Below, piece by piece: positions 33,748-42,683 of a stretch of DNA of 64,000 nucleotides. This DNA comes from Salipiger mangrovisoli (GTDB taxonomy: Bacteria > Pseudomonadota > Alphaproteobacteria > Rhodobacterales > Rhodobacteraceae), in NCBI RefSeq assembly GCF_015223355.1, contig NZ_JADFFK010000024.1, forward strand, positions 1 to 64,000, in the 5' to 3' direction. The notes below the pieces were generated by a model that saw nothing but the letters and a program-made list of their open reading frames with translations, had not been told where the DNA came from and ran no database searches. The position numbers and the translations under genes were made by a program. How positions within the stretch are numbered: position 1 is the first letter of the stretch; each line of letters begins with the position of its first letter.

Positions 33748-35394
33748 CTAGGGCCGCCCCACCGGCGACAGGCTGTCGAAGGGCTTGCCGGTCACCTCCT
33801 CGTATTCCTGCGCGTCCCAGAAGCCGATGAGGATGCCGGTCTCGGCCGCCTTCTTCTGCCGCGCCAGAACCGTCGGCGTTGCGGTGATCCGCGTGTGGTG
33901 CCGCCGCGCCCAGTCGAGCAGCGCCGCCTCCATCCGCGCGCGCACCGAGGCATGGTCTGCCGCCTGCGACGCCCCGAGGTCCGTCAACTCGTCCGGGTCG
34001 GTCTCCAGGTCGAACAGCACCGGGCGGAACCCCTCGCAGCGGATGTATTTCCAGCGCCCGTCGCAGATCATCACCGTATGCGCGTCTTCCTGCGGCTGGT
34101 TCAGGCTGCGGGCCATGTCGGACCAGTGGTAGTCGTGCTCGCTGATCACGTAGCGGCGCGCGAAGCCCCCGGTGCCGTGCAGGATCGGGGTGAGGTCGCG
34201 GCCCTCGATCACATGCGGCTTGGGCGCGCAGCCAACGGCGGCCATGAAGGTCGGCGCGAGGTCGATCATCTCGACCAGCGCATCCGAGACCAGTCCGCGC
34301 GTGCCCTCTGCCTCGGGGCGCGGATCGGCGATGATCAGCGGCACCTTCACCGCCATCTCGTGGTAGAAATCCTTGTCCCCCATCCAGTGGTCGCCCATGT
34401 AGTCGCCGTGGTCCGAGGTGAAGGCGACGATGGTGTTCTCGCTCAGTCCCTGCGCGTCCATCCAGGCGAAGAGCCGCCCGAGGTTGTCGTCGAGCTGCTT
34501 GATGAGCCCCATGTAGGCGGGGATCACGTGCTCTCGGACGTGATCGCGCGAGAAGCTCTTGCAGACCCGCGCCGCGTGGTAGGCGCGCAGCAGCGGGTGA
34601 TCGGTCTCGCGTTCGGCCCCGGAGCGGACCGGCGGCAGGATGTGACTTTCGTCGTACATGTCGTGGTAGGGCGCGGGCACGATGTAGGGCCAATGCGGCT
34701 TGATATAGGACAGGTGGCACACCCAGGGGCGCCCGTCCGCCTGCGCCGCGCGCATGAAGTCCATCGCCCGGTCGGTCATATAGGCGGTTTCCGAGTGCTC
34801 CTCGGGGACATTCGCCGCGAGCCGCGAGTTCTTCAGCAGCCAGGCCGAGAGCAGCTCGCCGTCCGCGTCGAGCCCCGAGTTGGCAAAATCCTCCCAGGGG
34901 TTTTCGGAGGCGTAGCCCTGCGCCACGAGGTAATCGTCATAGGCCGACCAGTTCTGCCGCGCGCTGTCGGGGTGCAGCCCGTCGTCGCGCTCGAAAGGCT
35001 CGAAGCCGCATTCCGAGACCCGCACGCCGATCTCGCTTGTCGGGTCGATCCCCAGCCACGCCATGCCCTCGGCATCGGCGGTCATATGGGTCTTGCCGAC
35101 CAGCACCGCGCGGGCACCGACCTCGCGCAGGTGATCGCCGAGCGTCGGCTCGCCGACCCGCAGCGGCATGCCGTTCCAGGTCGAGCCGTGGCTGCGCACG
35201 TAGCGCCCGGTATAGGCCGACATGCGCGACGGGCCGCAGACCGGCGACTGCACGTAGGCATTTGTGAAGCGCACGCCGCGCGCCGCCAGCGCATCGATAT
35301 GCGGCGTGTGCAGATGCGGGTGGCCGGCGCAGCTGAGGTAGTCGAAGCGGAGCTGGTCCGCCATGATCCACAGAACGTTGGGTGGGGTTGTCAC
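33748..35394 (-). CDS. Sulfatase-superfamily hydrolase (type I sulfatase or phosphonate monoesterase)
   Basis: 548 residues, no signal peptide, so cytoplasmic. NVLWIMADQLRFDYLSCAG supplies N-terminal metal ligands, CGPSRMSAYTGR holds the formylglycine precursor C53, and FTSDHGDYMGDH supplies further metal ligands. Cytoplasmic members with this start are often annotated as choline sulfatase-like or phosphonate monoester hydrolases; the sequence alone does not decide the substrate. GTG start 35394 overlaps the MarR stop (GTGA), giving a two-gene regulator-enzyme operon, divergent from a TAXI-TRAP importer that may bring in the substrate. Confidence 0.85.
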   Translation of the reverse strand: MTTPPNVLWIMADQLRFDYLSCAGHPHLHTPHIDALAARGVRFTNAYVQSPVCGPSRMSAYTGRYVRSHGSTWNGMPLRVGEPTLGDHLREVGARAVLVGKTHMTADAEGMAWLGIDPTSEIGVRVSECGFEPFERDDGLHPDSARQNWSAYDDYLVAQGYASENPWEDFANSGLDADGELLSAWLLKNSRLAANVPEEHSETAYMTDRAMDFMRAAQADGRPWVCHLSYIKPHWPYIVPAPYHDMYDESHILPPVRSGAERETDHPLLRAYHAARVCKSFSRDHVREHVIPAYMGLIKQLDDNLGRLFAWMDAQGLSENTIVAFTSDHGDYMGDHWMGDKDFYHEMAVKVPLIIADPRPEAEGTRGLVSDALVEMIDLAPTFMAAVGCAPKPHVIEGRDLTPILHGTGGFARRYVISEHDYHWSDMARSLNQPQEDAHTVMICDGRWKYIRCEGFRPVLFDLETDPDELTDLGASQAADHASVRARMEAALLDWARRHHTRITATPTVLARQKKAAETGILIGFWDAQEYEEVTGKPFDSLSPVGRP

Positions 35395-35900
35395 TTGGCT
35401 GTCTCCTCCTTCAGCACCTGCTCCACGGGCCTGCGCAGGAAATCCTCGAAACGGTCGAGAAAGCCCACGAAGACCGCGATCTCCTCCTCCGAGAACACCT
35501 CGCGCAGCGCGGCGCGGCGGCGCGCCATCACCGGCGCGGCCCGGTCGTAGGCGGCGCGGCCCGCCGGGGCGATCTCGACGATGGTCTGCCGCCCGTCGCC
35601 CTCGTCCCGGCGCATCGTCACATAGCCCTTGCGGCGCATGTCGGGCAGCGCCCGGCTGAGCAGCGAATGGTCCGCGCGCTGGATCGTGGCGAGGTCGCGG
35701 ATGGTCATCGGGCCGACCTCGTGCAGATCCCACAGCGTCCGCCATTCGACGATCGACAGGCCGCCGCCGTGCTGCAGGAACTGCTGCCCCTGCATCCGCG
35801 AGGCGGCATAGATCGCCGGGAGCCGCGAGAAGAGGTTGTAATCCTCGCGCGCCTGACGCGCCGCGATGCGCGCTTCGTCCCGTTCCGTCGCTGTCGTCAT
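35391..35900 (-). CDS. MarR-family transcriptional regulator
   Basis: 169 residues. The winged helix runs from SIVEWRTLWDLHEVGPMTIR through DLATIQRADHSLLSRALPDM to the wing RRDEGDGRQTIVEI, flanked by dimerisation helices. The start is ATG 35900, where AGGAGG has good spacing (six bases); the preceding ATG is too close. A 30-base dyad in the divergent gap (35935-35964) is its likely operator, so it should control both its own operon with the sulfatase and the TRAP transporter. Confidence 0.88.
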   Translation of the reverse strand: MTTATERDEARIAARQAREDYNLFSRLPAIYAASRMQGQQFLQHGGGLSIVEWRTLWDLHEVGPMTIRDLATIQRADHSLLSRALPDMRRKGYVTMRRDEGDGRQTIVEIAPAGRAAYDRAAPVMARRRAALREVFSEEEIAVFVGFLDRFEDFLRRPVEQVLKEETAK

Positions 35901-35934
35901 CATCCGCCTCCTGTTGTGCCGATAAAGCCCGAAT

Positions 35935-35964
35935 AGATATTACGTGACAAGTCATATAATATCT
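35935..35964. promoter_or_regulatory. Extended dyad operator, probable MarR site
   Basis: Outer arms AGATATTA (35935-35942) and TAATATCT (35957-35964) and inner arms TGAC (35945-35948) and GTCA (35951-35954) are all perfectly symmetric about one centre; only three base pairs break the symmetry. TATAAT at 35955-35960 is inside it and could be the -10 box of the TRAP operon. It is located between the divergent MarR and TAXI genes. Confidence 0.65.
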
Positions 35965-36039
35965 GCGAGCGTTTCCCCATGCCTCCGGAAAATGGGGGCA
36001 TCCGCCTTTGGAGGAGGGCGGTGACCGAAGGGAGGACCC

Positions 36040-37095
36040 ATGCTCAAACAGACGCTGATGGGCGGCGTTCTGGCGCTTGCGCCGATGCTCGCCTCGGCCC
36101 AGGCCACGCTGACCGCCGAAACCACTACGCCCGGCTCGACGCCGCATTACATCGATTCCACGCTCGCTGCGGTGCTCGACAGCGCCGGGGTTGCCACACT
36201 GCAGATCACCGAGGGCGCAACGCTGACCAACTCGGTTCTGGCGGTGGCCGAGGGCCGGCTCGACATGGCCCCCGCGCCGCTGATCCTGCCGTTCCTGCTG
36301 TCGCGGGGCATCGGCCCCTACGCCGGGGTCGGCCCGGAAAAGGGCGCAGAACTGGCCGCGAACCTGCGCGCGATCTTCTTCAACGCCGGTTCGGCGCAGA
36401 TGCTGGGCTATTTCAACAGCAACCCGATCGAGGACATCCGCGACATGGCGGGCAAGCGGGTCTGGAACGGCCCGCCGCGCGGCGCGGCGCTGACCTCGGG
36501 GCGGGCGATGATCCAGCTGCTGTCGGGGCTCAAGGACGGCGAGGGCTACGAAGGCATCCAGACCGCCTGGCCCGACACCGTCCCGACGATCACCGGCGGC
36601 GGCGTCGATGCCTGGACCATCCCCGAGGGCCTGCCCTCGGGCCGGCAGATCGCCATCGCCTCGGCCGGCGGCATCACCATCCACGACGTGCCCTCGGACC
36701 TGCTCGCCAGCGAGCTCGGCCAGCAGATCATCGCCGCGCCGGGCCATGCGCCCTATTCGGTGCCGGTCGAGGCCTTCCGCGCCGCCTATGCCGGCAATGA
36801 CATCACCGTGGTCACCGACGACGACACCTTCGACAGTTTCGCCACCGCGTTCGGCCAGATGGTCCCGGCGAGTCTCGACGAGGATCTCGTCTACCAGATC
36901 ACCCGCGCCTACCTCGAGGGCGAGCAGCGGTTCATCACCGGCTCTCCGCGCGGGCCCTTCGCGGTGATGAGTTTCGGCGACATCGACGGCACCAGCCAGG
37001 GCGCCTGCGGCGCGGTGCAGATCAAGATGCACCCCGGTGCCATCCGCGCCTTCGAAGAGGCCGGCCACAGCATCGCCGACTGCCTGCGGCCCTGA
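36040..37095 (+). CDS. TAXI-family TRAP transporter solute receptor
   Basis: 351 residues with a signal peptide (about 1-20, ending ASAQA). The mature protein follows the TAXI pattern (Thr/Ser-rich start TTTPGSTPHYIDSTLAAVL; GRLDMAPAPLILPFLLSRGI; IRDMAGKRVWNGPPRGAALT). TAXI receptors bind small carboxylates or other anions and deliver them to a fused TRAP permease. Here the divergent, co-regulated sulfatase suggests a sulfate ester or sulfonate-like ligand, which is inference. Confidence 0.85.
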   Translation: MLKQTLMGGVLALAPMLASAQATLTAETTTPGSTPHYIDSTLAAVLDSAGVATLQITEGATLTNSVLAVAEGRLDMAPAPLILPFLLSRGIGPYAGVGPEKGAELAANLRAIFFNAGSAQMLGYFNSNPIEDIRDMAGKRVWNGPPRGAALTSGRAMIQLLSGLKDGEGYEGIQTAWPDTVPTITGGGVDAWTIPEGLPSGRQIAIASAGGITIHDVPSDLLASELGQQIIAAPGHAPYSVPVEAFRAAYAGNDITVVTDDDTFDSFATAFGQMVPASLDEDLVYQITRAYLEGEQRFITGSPRGPFAVMSFGDIDGTSQGACGAVQIKMHPGAIRAFEEAGHSIADCLRP

Positions 37096-37151
37096 TCCCG
37101 TAACCCCGGCGGGACCGCTCCGGCGGTCCGGCCCGAACAACACCCGGTGCC

Positions 37152-39452
37152 ATGACACAACAGCAGATCACCCGCCCGCTGGGACAGCGGATCGCCCTTG
37201 TTCTGGCCGTCATCCTGGTGATCGTCGGCATGATCAACACCATGCCCGAGATCCCCGGCCTCCAGGACTGGGCGCGCGAGATCACCGGGCGGCCGTTCTT
37301 CCGCGTCTCGGGCTTCCCGCCGGAATATTTCTACCCGCCGGTCTTCCTCGTGATGATGCTGATCGTGGCGCTCGATTCCAGCGTCTACCGGGCGTGGAAA
37401 TGGGACCATCCCGACCGCGCCTGGCTCGGCGCGCTGCTCGACGCGGGGCTGATCCTCGCCGCGGTGCTGGCGGCGGTCGGCTTCCTGGTCGAGATCGACT
37501 CGATCTGCCTGATCGACCAGCTCACCGGCGAGCGCGCGCGGCTCATCCAGGAGGCCGCCGAGCGCTCGGCCGGGGTGATCCCCGGCATCTCCTTCGAGGC
37601 CGAGGTGCCCGCCTGCCAGGCCCGCTTCGGCATCTGGATCATCCCGCTGCTGTTCACCATCATCACGCTGTTCTTTCTCTATAACGTGCGGGTCTGGGGG
37701 CTGCCGCTGGTGGCGGTGGCGAGCGTCGTTGTGCTCTATACCGTGGCCACGGCGCTGATCTGGATGTTCGACCTGTCGGACAACAGCTTCCTGCTGACCA
37801 AGCTCGGCGCCGACGGCGGCGACACGCGCGCCGCCGCCATCCAGAAGGCCACCAATGTCTTCATCACCCCCGACGGTTTCATGGGGCGGTTCATGGACAT
37901 CGTGGTCAACCAGGTCTTTCCCTACGTCGTCCTGGGCGCGCTCTTCGGCACCTCGGCCGGCGGCACCTCGCTGATCAAGCTGGCGGTGCGCCTGACCCGC
38001 CGGCTGCGCGGCGGCCCGGCGCATGCGGCGATCGTCTCCTCGGCGCTCTTCGGCACGATCACCGGCGGGCCGGTCACCAACGTGCTCTCGACCGGGCGGC
38101 TGACCATTCCGATGATGCGGCGCAACGGCTTCTCGCCGCAGTTCGCCGGCGGGGTCGAGGCGGCAGCCTCCTCGGGCGGGCAGATCATGCCGCCGGTGAT
38201 GGGGGTCGCGGCCTTCGTGCTGGTGGCGCTGACCGCCGTGCCCTACACCAAGGTGATCACCGCCGCCTTCCTGCCGGCGCTGGCCTTCTTCTTCTCGATC
38301 TTCCTCGCGGTGATGTTCCAGGCCCGCAAGGACCGCATCGAGGCGATGCAAGAGATCCCCGACGACCTGGTGATGCACCGCCAGGACTGGCTGAACCTGG
38401 TGATCATCCTGCTGCCGATCCTGACCATCCTGCTGCTGCTGCTCGGCACCAAGGACGCGGTCGGCAGCGGCCGCGCGGCGCAGATCCTGCCCGGTTTCGT
38501 GACGCAGACGCTGGTCAATGCCACCGGCGACGCGGTCTCGGCGGGCTGGTGGGCGGTGGTGGTGCTGCTGCCGCTGCTCTTCCTCGATCCCGGCACCCGC
38601 GCGAAACCGTCGAAGGTGCTGCTGTCGCTGGCCGACGGCGGCATCCTGATCTCGCGGCTGTTCCTGCTGCTTTTCGCGGTGTCGGTCATCTCGGCCTTCC
38701 TCAACGAAAGCGGGCTGACCGGCGAGCTGACCCGCGCCGTGACCACCTGGCTCGAACACGCGCAGGTGCTGAACCTCTTCGGCCTCGAGATCCACATCGT
38801 CGGCGGCGTCTACCTGATGCTCGCGCTGATCTGCGCCATGCTCTGCGCCATCCTGCTGGGCATGGGGATGCCGACGGTGCCCGCCTATGTGAACGTGGCG
38901 CTGCTGCTCGGGCCGCTGCTGTCGAGCCTCGGCGTCAGCTTCTTCACCGCGCATATGTTCGTCTTCTACTTCGCCGTCGCCTCGGCGATCACCCCGCCGG
39001 TGGCCATCGCCGCCTTTGCCGCCGCCTCGATCACCCGCACCGAGCCGATGCGCACCGGCATCGCCGCCGTGCGCGTGGGCATCGTGATGTTCGCCATCCC
39101 CTTCGTCTTCGCCTGGTACCCCGAGCTGCTGCTGATCGAAGAGGCGGTGACGATCACCGACGACACGGGCCGCCGGGCGCTGATCGAGGGCTACACCGGG
39201 CAGACGGACGTGACCGCGCTGCTGCTCCTCGGCGGGCGGCTGGGGCTGACGCTCTACCTGCTGGCCTCGGCGCTGACACGCTTCGACCGTGGCCGCCTGC
39301 GCTCTTGGGAGGTCGCGCTGCGGCTTCTGGCGGCGGTCCTCGTGCTATGGAAGACCGCCGGATTGATGAGTGTCGGGCTGGCCCTCGGGCTGGGGCTGAT
39401 CGCCCTGCATGCCCTGCGCGCCCGTCCCGAACCCGCGCGGACCCCGGCCTGA
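37152..39452 (+). CDS. TRAP transporter fused DctQM permease
   Basis: 766 residues. An N-terminal four-helix DctQ-like part with an extracytoplasmic loop (about 80-150) leads into a large DctM part with around 12 helices: VLGALFGTSAGGTSLIKLAV, SSALFGTITGGPVTNVLSTG and GMGMPTVPAYVNVALLLGPL are typical. This QM fusion is the form that works with TAXI receptors. The gene begins 56 bases after the receptor and completes the transporter. Confidence 0.9.
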   Translation: MTQQQITRPLGQRIALVLAVILVIVGMINTMPEIPGLQDWAREITGRPFFRVSGFPPEYFYPPVFLVMMLIVALDSSVYRAWKWDHPDRAWLGALLDAGLILAAVLAAVGFLVEIDSICLIDQLTGERARLIQEAAERSAGVIPGISFEAEVPACQARFGIWIIPLLFTIITLFFLYNVRVWGLPLVAVASVVVLYTVATALIWMFDLSDNSFLLTKLGADGGDTRAAAIQKATNVFITPDGFMGRFMDIVVNQVFPYVVLGALFGTSAGGTSLIKLAVRLTRRLRGGPAHAAIVSSALFGTITGGPVTNVLSTGRLTIPMMRRNGFSPQFAGGVEAAASSGGQIMPPVMGVAAFVLVALTAVPYTKVITAAFLPALAFFFSIFLAVMFQARKDRIEAMQEIPDDLVMHRQDWLNLVIILLPILTILLLLLGTKDAVGSGRAAQILPGFVTQTLVNATGDAVSAGWWAVVVLLPLLFLDPGTRAKPSKVLLSLADGGILISRLFLLLFAVSVISAFLNESGLTGELTRAVTTWLEHAQVLNLFGLEIHIVGGVYLMLALICAMLCAILLGMGMPTVPAYVNVALLLGPLLSSLGVSFFTAHMFVFYFAVASAITPPVAIAAFAAASITRTEPMRTGIAAVRVGIVMFAIPFVFAWYPELLLIEEAVTITDDTGRRALIEGYTGQTDVTALLLLGGRLGLTLYLLASALTRFDRGRLRSWEVALRLLAAVLVLWKTAGLMSVGLALGLGLIALHALRARPEPARTPA

Positions 39453-39477
39453 CGGCGCGGGCCGCGCGGCGCGGGCC

Positions 39478-39891
39478 TTACGCGGCGAACAGACCGTCGA
39501 AGTCCTTGAAGCCCTTGATTTCGATCGGGTTGCCCGAGGGATCGAAGAAGAACATCGTGCGCTGCTCGCCCGGCTCGCCCTCGAAGCGGATCACCGGAGG
39601 AATGTCGAACTCGATGCCCTTCGCGGCCAGACGGTCGGCCAGCGCCAGCCAGTCGTCGAGCCGCAGCACCGCACCCATGTGCGGCATCATCACCATGTGA
39701 TCGCCGACCTTGCCGGTGCGCGTCACCGGGAAGGGCTCGCCAAGGTGCAGCGAGAGCTGGTGGCCGAAGAAGTCGAAATCGACCCAGGTGTCGGTCGAAC
39801 GTCCTTCCTGGCAGCCGAGCACGTCGCCGTAGAAGGCGCGGGTCTCGTCGAGGTCTGTGACGTGGATCGCGAGGTGGAAGAGGGATTTCAT
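39478..39891 (-). CDS. VOC-family (glyoxalase/bleomycin-resistance fold) protein
   Basis: 137 residues made of two beta-alpha-beta-beta-beta modules: FHLAIHVTDLDETRAFYGDV with the first metal histidine, and the closing EQRTMFFFDPSGNPIEIKGF with the terminal glutamate. The first half also has HQLSLHLGEP. The metal site looks complete, so an enzymatic role (dioxygenase, lyase or isomerase) is possible, but the substrate cannot be told. Start ATG 39891 follows AAGGGG. It is convergent with the TRAP permease. Confidence 0.82.
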   Translation of the reverse strand: MKSLFHLAIHVTDLDETRAFYGDVLGCQEGRSTDTWVDFDFFGHQLSLHLGEPFPVTRTGKVGDHMVMMPHMGAVLRLDDWLALADRLAAKGIEFDIPPVIRFEGEPGEQRTMFFFDPSGNPIEIKGFKDFDGLFAA

Positions 39892-40315
39892 GGCGGGCCC
39901 CTTGCAGGTTTGAGAAATGGAGTCGGCGTCGAAGCGAGACTCGGGCGGCACCGGACGGTCCACCCGGCGCGCGGTGGCTCAGGGATTGCTCATTCAATGA
40001 GCATCGTAAAGGGGGGGTGCGCGGGATGCCCTCCGGCCCGTCGAGGCCGTCGCGCCTGCCGCAGCAGTCGCGCAACGGGTGACGCACCGCGACTACAGAC
40101 CCTGCGAAATCAACTGGTTGTGTATCCCATTGCTGCCCCGCGCCGATCGGGGGCGGCGTCCCAGCTCACCACATATATAAGCGCAGATTATAATTATAGT
40201 TTAATTATAATCCTGATTTGTATTGCTCCCGAACCGGTCCGGCGGCTTTTTCGAAGTCACGTCTCGCATCCTCCCGATGCCAAGAAAACAGACCCAACCA
40301 ACACGGAGCCACCCC
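39892..40315. promoter_or_regulatory. Upstream region of the hydantoin operon with two palindromes
   Basis: A 424-base gap with no gene. It carries TGCTCAT-TCA-ATGAGCA at 39987-40003 (7-base arms) and, closer to the operon, a 27-base perfect palindrome at 40186-40212 inside a strongly AT-rich patch (40170-40215). The first may belong to the VOC gene promoter, the second to the ABC/hydantoinase operon. Confidence 0.5.
40186..40212 (+). promoter_or_regulatory. 27-base palindrome, likely operator of the hydantoin/amino-acid operon
   Basis: GATTATAATTA (40186-40196) and TAATTATAATC (40202-40212) are perfect 11-base arms around a 5-base centre. TATAAT occurs in both arms. The long AT-rich dyad fits the T-N11-A pattern of LysR-type binding sites, and a LysR gene lies inside the operon (46495). 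It ends 103 bases before the first start codon. Confidence 0.55.
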
Positions 40316-41149
40316 ATGACATCCAAGAGCCTTCTCTTCTCCGCCGCGCTCGCCGCGCTTGCGCTTCCGGCCCATGCCGAGGGCTACAAGGTCGCGCTCG
40401 ACGGCACCTTCGCCCCCCACGCCATGCCCAGCCTCTCGGGCGGGGTCGAGGGTTTCAACGTCGATCTCGCCGCCGCCATCGGCGAGAAGCTCGGCACCGA
40501 GATGGAGGTGGTCGCCGCGCAGTTCTCCGGGCTGATCCCGGCGCTGCAGGCGGGCACCTACGACTTCCTCGTCGCCCCCACCACCGTCACCGGGGAGCGC
40601 GCGTCGAACCTGCTCTTCTCCGAGGGCTTCATGGACACCAACTTCGCCTTCACTGTGCCCGCCGGCAGCGAGAAGATGGAAGGTCTCGACGCCTTCAAGG
40701 GCAAGACCATCGCGGTCAACAAGGGCTCGGTCTATGAAAGCTTTCTGACCGAAAAGGCCGAGGAATACGGCTGGGAAGTGGTGGCCTACGGCACCAACAC
40801 CGACGCGGTCGAGGCGGTCTCGACCGGCCGCGCCGATGCCAACCTCGCCGGCGCCACCGTCTCTGCATGGGCCGCCAAGCAGAACCCGCGCATCGACCTC
40901 AGCTACGAATACCCCACCGGCCTCGTCTGGGCCTTCCCGTTCCGCAAGGACGACGTGGAGACCCGCAACAAGATCGACGCCGTGCTGGAATGCCTGAAGA
41001 CCGACGGCACGATGGTCGCCCTTTCGGAGAAATGGTTCGGCGTGACCCCGACCGAGGGCACCGCCATCGTCACCCCGACCCCCGGCTACGGCACCCCCGG
41101 GTTCGACGGCTACGACGAGACCGCGCACGACGTCTCCTGCGACTTCTGA
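40316..41149 (+). CDS. Amino-acid-type ABC transporter substrate-binding protein (family 3)
   Basis: 277 residues with a signal peptide (ending ALPAHAE) and the family 3 solute-binding fold (FNVDLAAAIGEKLGTEMEVV, FDAFKGKTIAVNK-like region, YEYPTGLVWAFPFRKDD). It is the first gene of an operon that continues with ATPase, two permeases and D-hydantoin-processing enzymes, so hydantoins, N-carbamoyl amino acids or D-amino acids are the probable ligand. Start ATG 40316 follows GGAG. Confidence 0.88.
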   Translation: MTSKSLLFSAALAALALPAHAEGYKVALDGTFAPHAMPSLSGGVEGFNVDLAAAIGEKLGTEMEVVAAQFSGLIPALQAGTYDFLVAPTTVTGERASNLLFSEGFMDTNFAFTVPAGSEKMEGLDAFKGKTIAVNKGSVYESFLTEKAEEYGWEVVAYGTNTDAVEAVSTGRADANLAGATVSAWAAKQNPRIDLSYEYPTGLVWAFPFRKDDVETRNKIDAVLECLKTDGTMVALSEKWFGVTPTEGTAIVTPTPGYGTPGFDGYDETAHDVSCDF

Positions 41150-41176
41150 TCCCTGACACTGCTCCCTGAACCCCTC

Positions 41177-41201
41177 GGACGGGGCGCCCGCCGCCCCGTC
41201 C
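41177..41201 (+). other. Intercistronic hairpin after the binding-protein gene
   Basis: Perfect 10-base arms GGACGGGGCG (41177-41186) and CGCCCCGTCC (41192-41201) with a 5-base loop and no U-tract. Like the one at 19714, it follows a binding-protein gene and probably favours its mRNA over the downstream part. Confidence 0.6.
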
Positions 41202-41221
41202 TCCCATCCGAAAGACAGCCC

Positions 41222-42007
41222 ATGCCCGCAGCCCCCTCCGCCTCCGCCGCAAAGGTCCACCTCAGGCCGATGCTCGAGATCAACCAGCTCGAGAAGAGTT
41301 TCGGCGATACCCAGGTGCTGACCTCGATCGACCTCAGCGTGAAGCCGGGCGAGCTGGTCTTCGTCATCGGCCCCTCGGGCTCGGGCAAGTCGACCATGCT
41401 CCGCTGTTGCAACCGGCTCGAAGAGCCGACCTCGGGCAGCATCCTGCTCGACGGCGAGCATGTCACCGCCTGCCACGGCGCGGCGCTCGACAAGATGCGG
41501 CTGAAGATCGGCATGGTGTTCCAGGGCTTCCACCTCTACCCGCACAAGTCGGTGCTGGCGAATGTGATGCTGGCGCAGGTCAAGGCGCTGAAACGCTCCA
41601 AGGAAGAGGCCAAGGCGCGCGCAATGGAGATGCTGGACCACGTCGGGCTGGCGCATAAGGCCGATGCCATGCCGTCGGAACTCTCGGGCGGCCAGCAGCA
41701 GCGCGTCGCCATCGCCCGCGCATTGGCGCTCGACCCCAAGGTGATGCTCTTCGACGAGCCGACCTCGGCGCTCGATCCGGAACTGGTCGGCTCGGTGCTG
41801 AAGGTGATGAAGCAGCTGCGCGACGAGGGCATGACCATGGTCGTGGTCAGCCACGAGATGGATTTCGCCCGCGAGGCCGCCGACCGCGTCGTCTTCATGG
41901 ACGGCGGCGTGGTGGTCGAGGCCGGCACCCCCGAGGAGATCTTCGGCAGTCCGAAATCCGAGCGCCTGCGCGCCTTCCTCTCGCGCCTGCACCCGAGCGC
42001 GTCATGA
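41222..42007 (+). CDS. Amino-acid-type ABC transporter ATP-binding protein (GlnQ/HisP type)
   Basis: 261 residues. Walker [11 protein letters not shown]-loop [16 protein letters not shown], signature [15 protein letters not shown], Walker [18 protein letters not shown] and H-loop [16 protein letters not shown] are the standard polar amino acid importer set. ATG 41222 adds about 16 residues before the usual start ([11 protein letters not shown] at 41270), so the true start may be the later one. The stop overlaps the next start (ATGA). Confidence 0.9.
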   Translation: MPAAPSASAAKVHLRPMLEINQLEKSFGDTQVLTSIDLSVKPGELVFVIGPSGSGKSTMLRCCNRLEEPTSGSILLDGEHVTACHGAALDKMRLKIGMVFQGFHLYPHKSVLANVMLAQVKALKRSKEEAKARAMEMLDHVGLAHKADAMPSELSGGQQQRVAIARALALDPKVMLFDEPTSALDPELVGSVLKVMKQLRDEGMTMVVVSHEMDFAREAADRVVFMDGGVVVEAGTPEEIFGSPKSERLRAFLSRLHPSAS

Positions 42008-42672
42008 GGTTCCTCGACACGTTCTTCGACGGCGCGGTGATGGCGAAATACCTGCCGGACCTGCTGTCGGCCATCGTCACCACGCTCTGGCTCAGCGTCA
42101 TCATCGTGCTCGGCGGGCTTGCCCTCGGCCTCGTGCTGGCCTGCCTGCGCACGCTCGGCCGCTGGTACCTGACCCTGCCCATCGTCGCCTTCGCCGACAT
42201 CGGCCGCGCGCTGCCGCCGCTGGTGGTCATCCTGATCTTCTACTTCGGCCTGCCCGGCCTCGGCCTCAACCTCTCGGGGCCGATGGTGCTGATCCTCGTG
42301 CTCGGCGGCGTGCTCGCCGCCTTCGCCGAGGAGATTTTCTGGGCCGGTCTCACCGCCGTGGCCAAGGGCCAATGGGAGGCGGGCCGCGCCACCGGCCTCA
42401 GCTTCGCGCAGACGCTCTTCGAGATCGCCCTGCCGCAGGCCATCCGCATGGGCATCCCGCCGCTGGTCAACCGCGCGCTGGCGATCACCAAGATGACCGC
42501 GCTCGGCTCGGTGATCGGGGTGAAGGAAATCCTCGCGGTGTCGTCGTCGGCGCAGAGCTTCTCGGGCTCGGCAACGCCGCTGACCATGGCCGCGCTCGCC
42601 TATCTGGCGATCTTCCTGCCGGTGGTCATCCTCTCGCGCCTGCTCGAACGGCGCTACGCCTGGGCCGTGTAA
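42004..42672 (+). CDS. Amino-acid-type ABC transporter permease 1
   Basis: 222 residues, about five helices, with the His/Glu/Gln-type permease signature ([20 protein letters not shown] then [20 protein letters not shown]). It forms the channel with the next protein and is translationally coupled to the ATPase by a four-base overlap. Confidence 0.9.
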   Translation: MRFLDTFFDGAVMAKYLPDLLSAIVTTLWLSVIIVLGGLALGLVLACLRTLGRWYLTLPIVAFADIGRALPPLVVILIFYFGLPGLGLNLSGPMVLILVLGGVLAAFAEEIFWAGLTAVAKGQWEAGRATGLSFAQTLFEIALPQAIRMGIPPLVNRALAITKMTALGSVIGVKEILAVSSSAQSFSGSATPLTMAALAYLAIFLPVVILSRLLERRYAWAV

Positions 42673-42683
42673 GGGCACATGAC

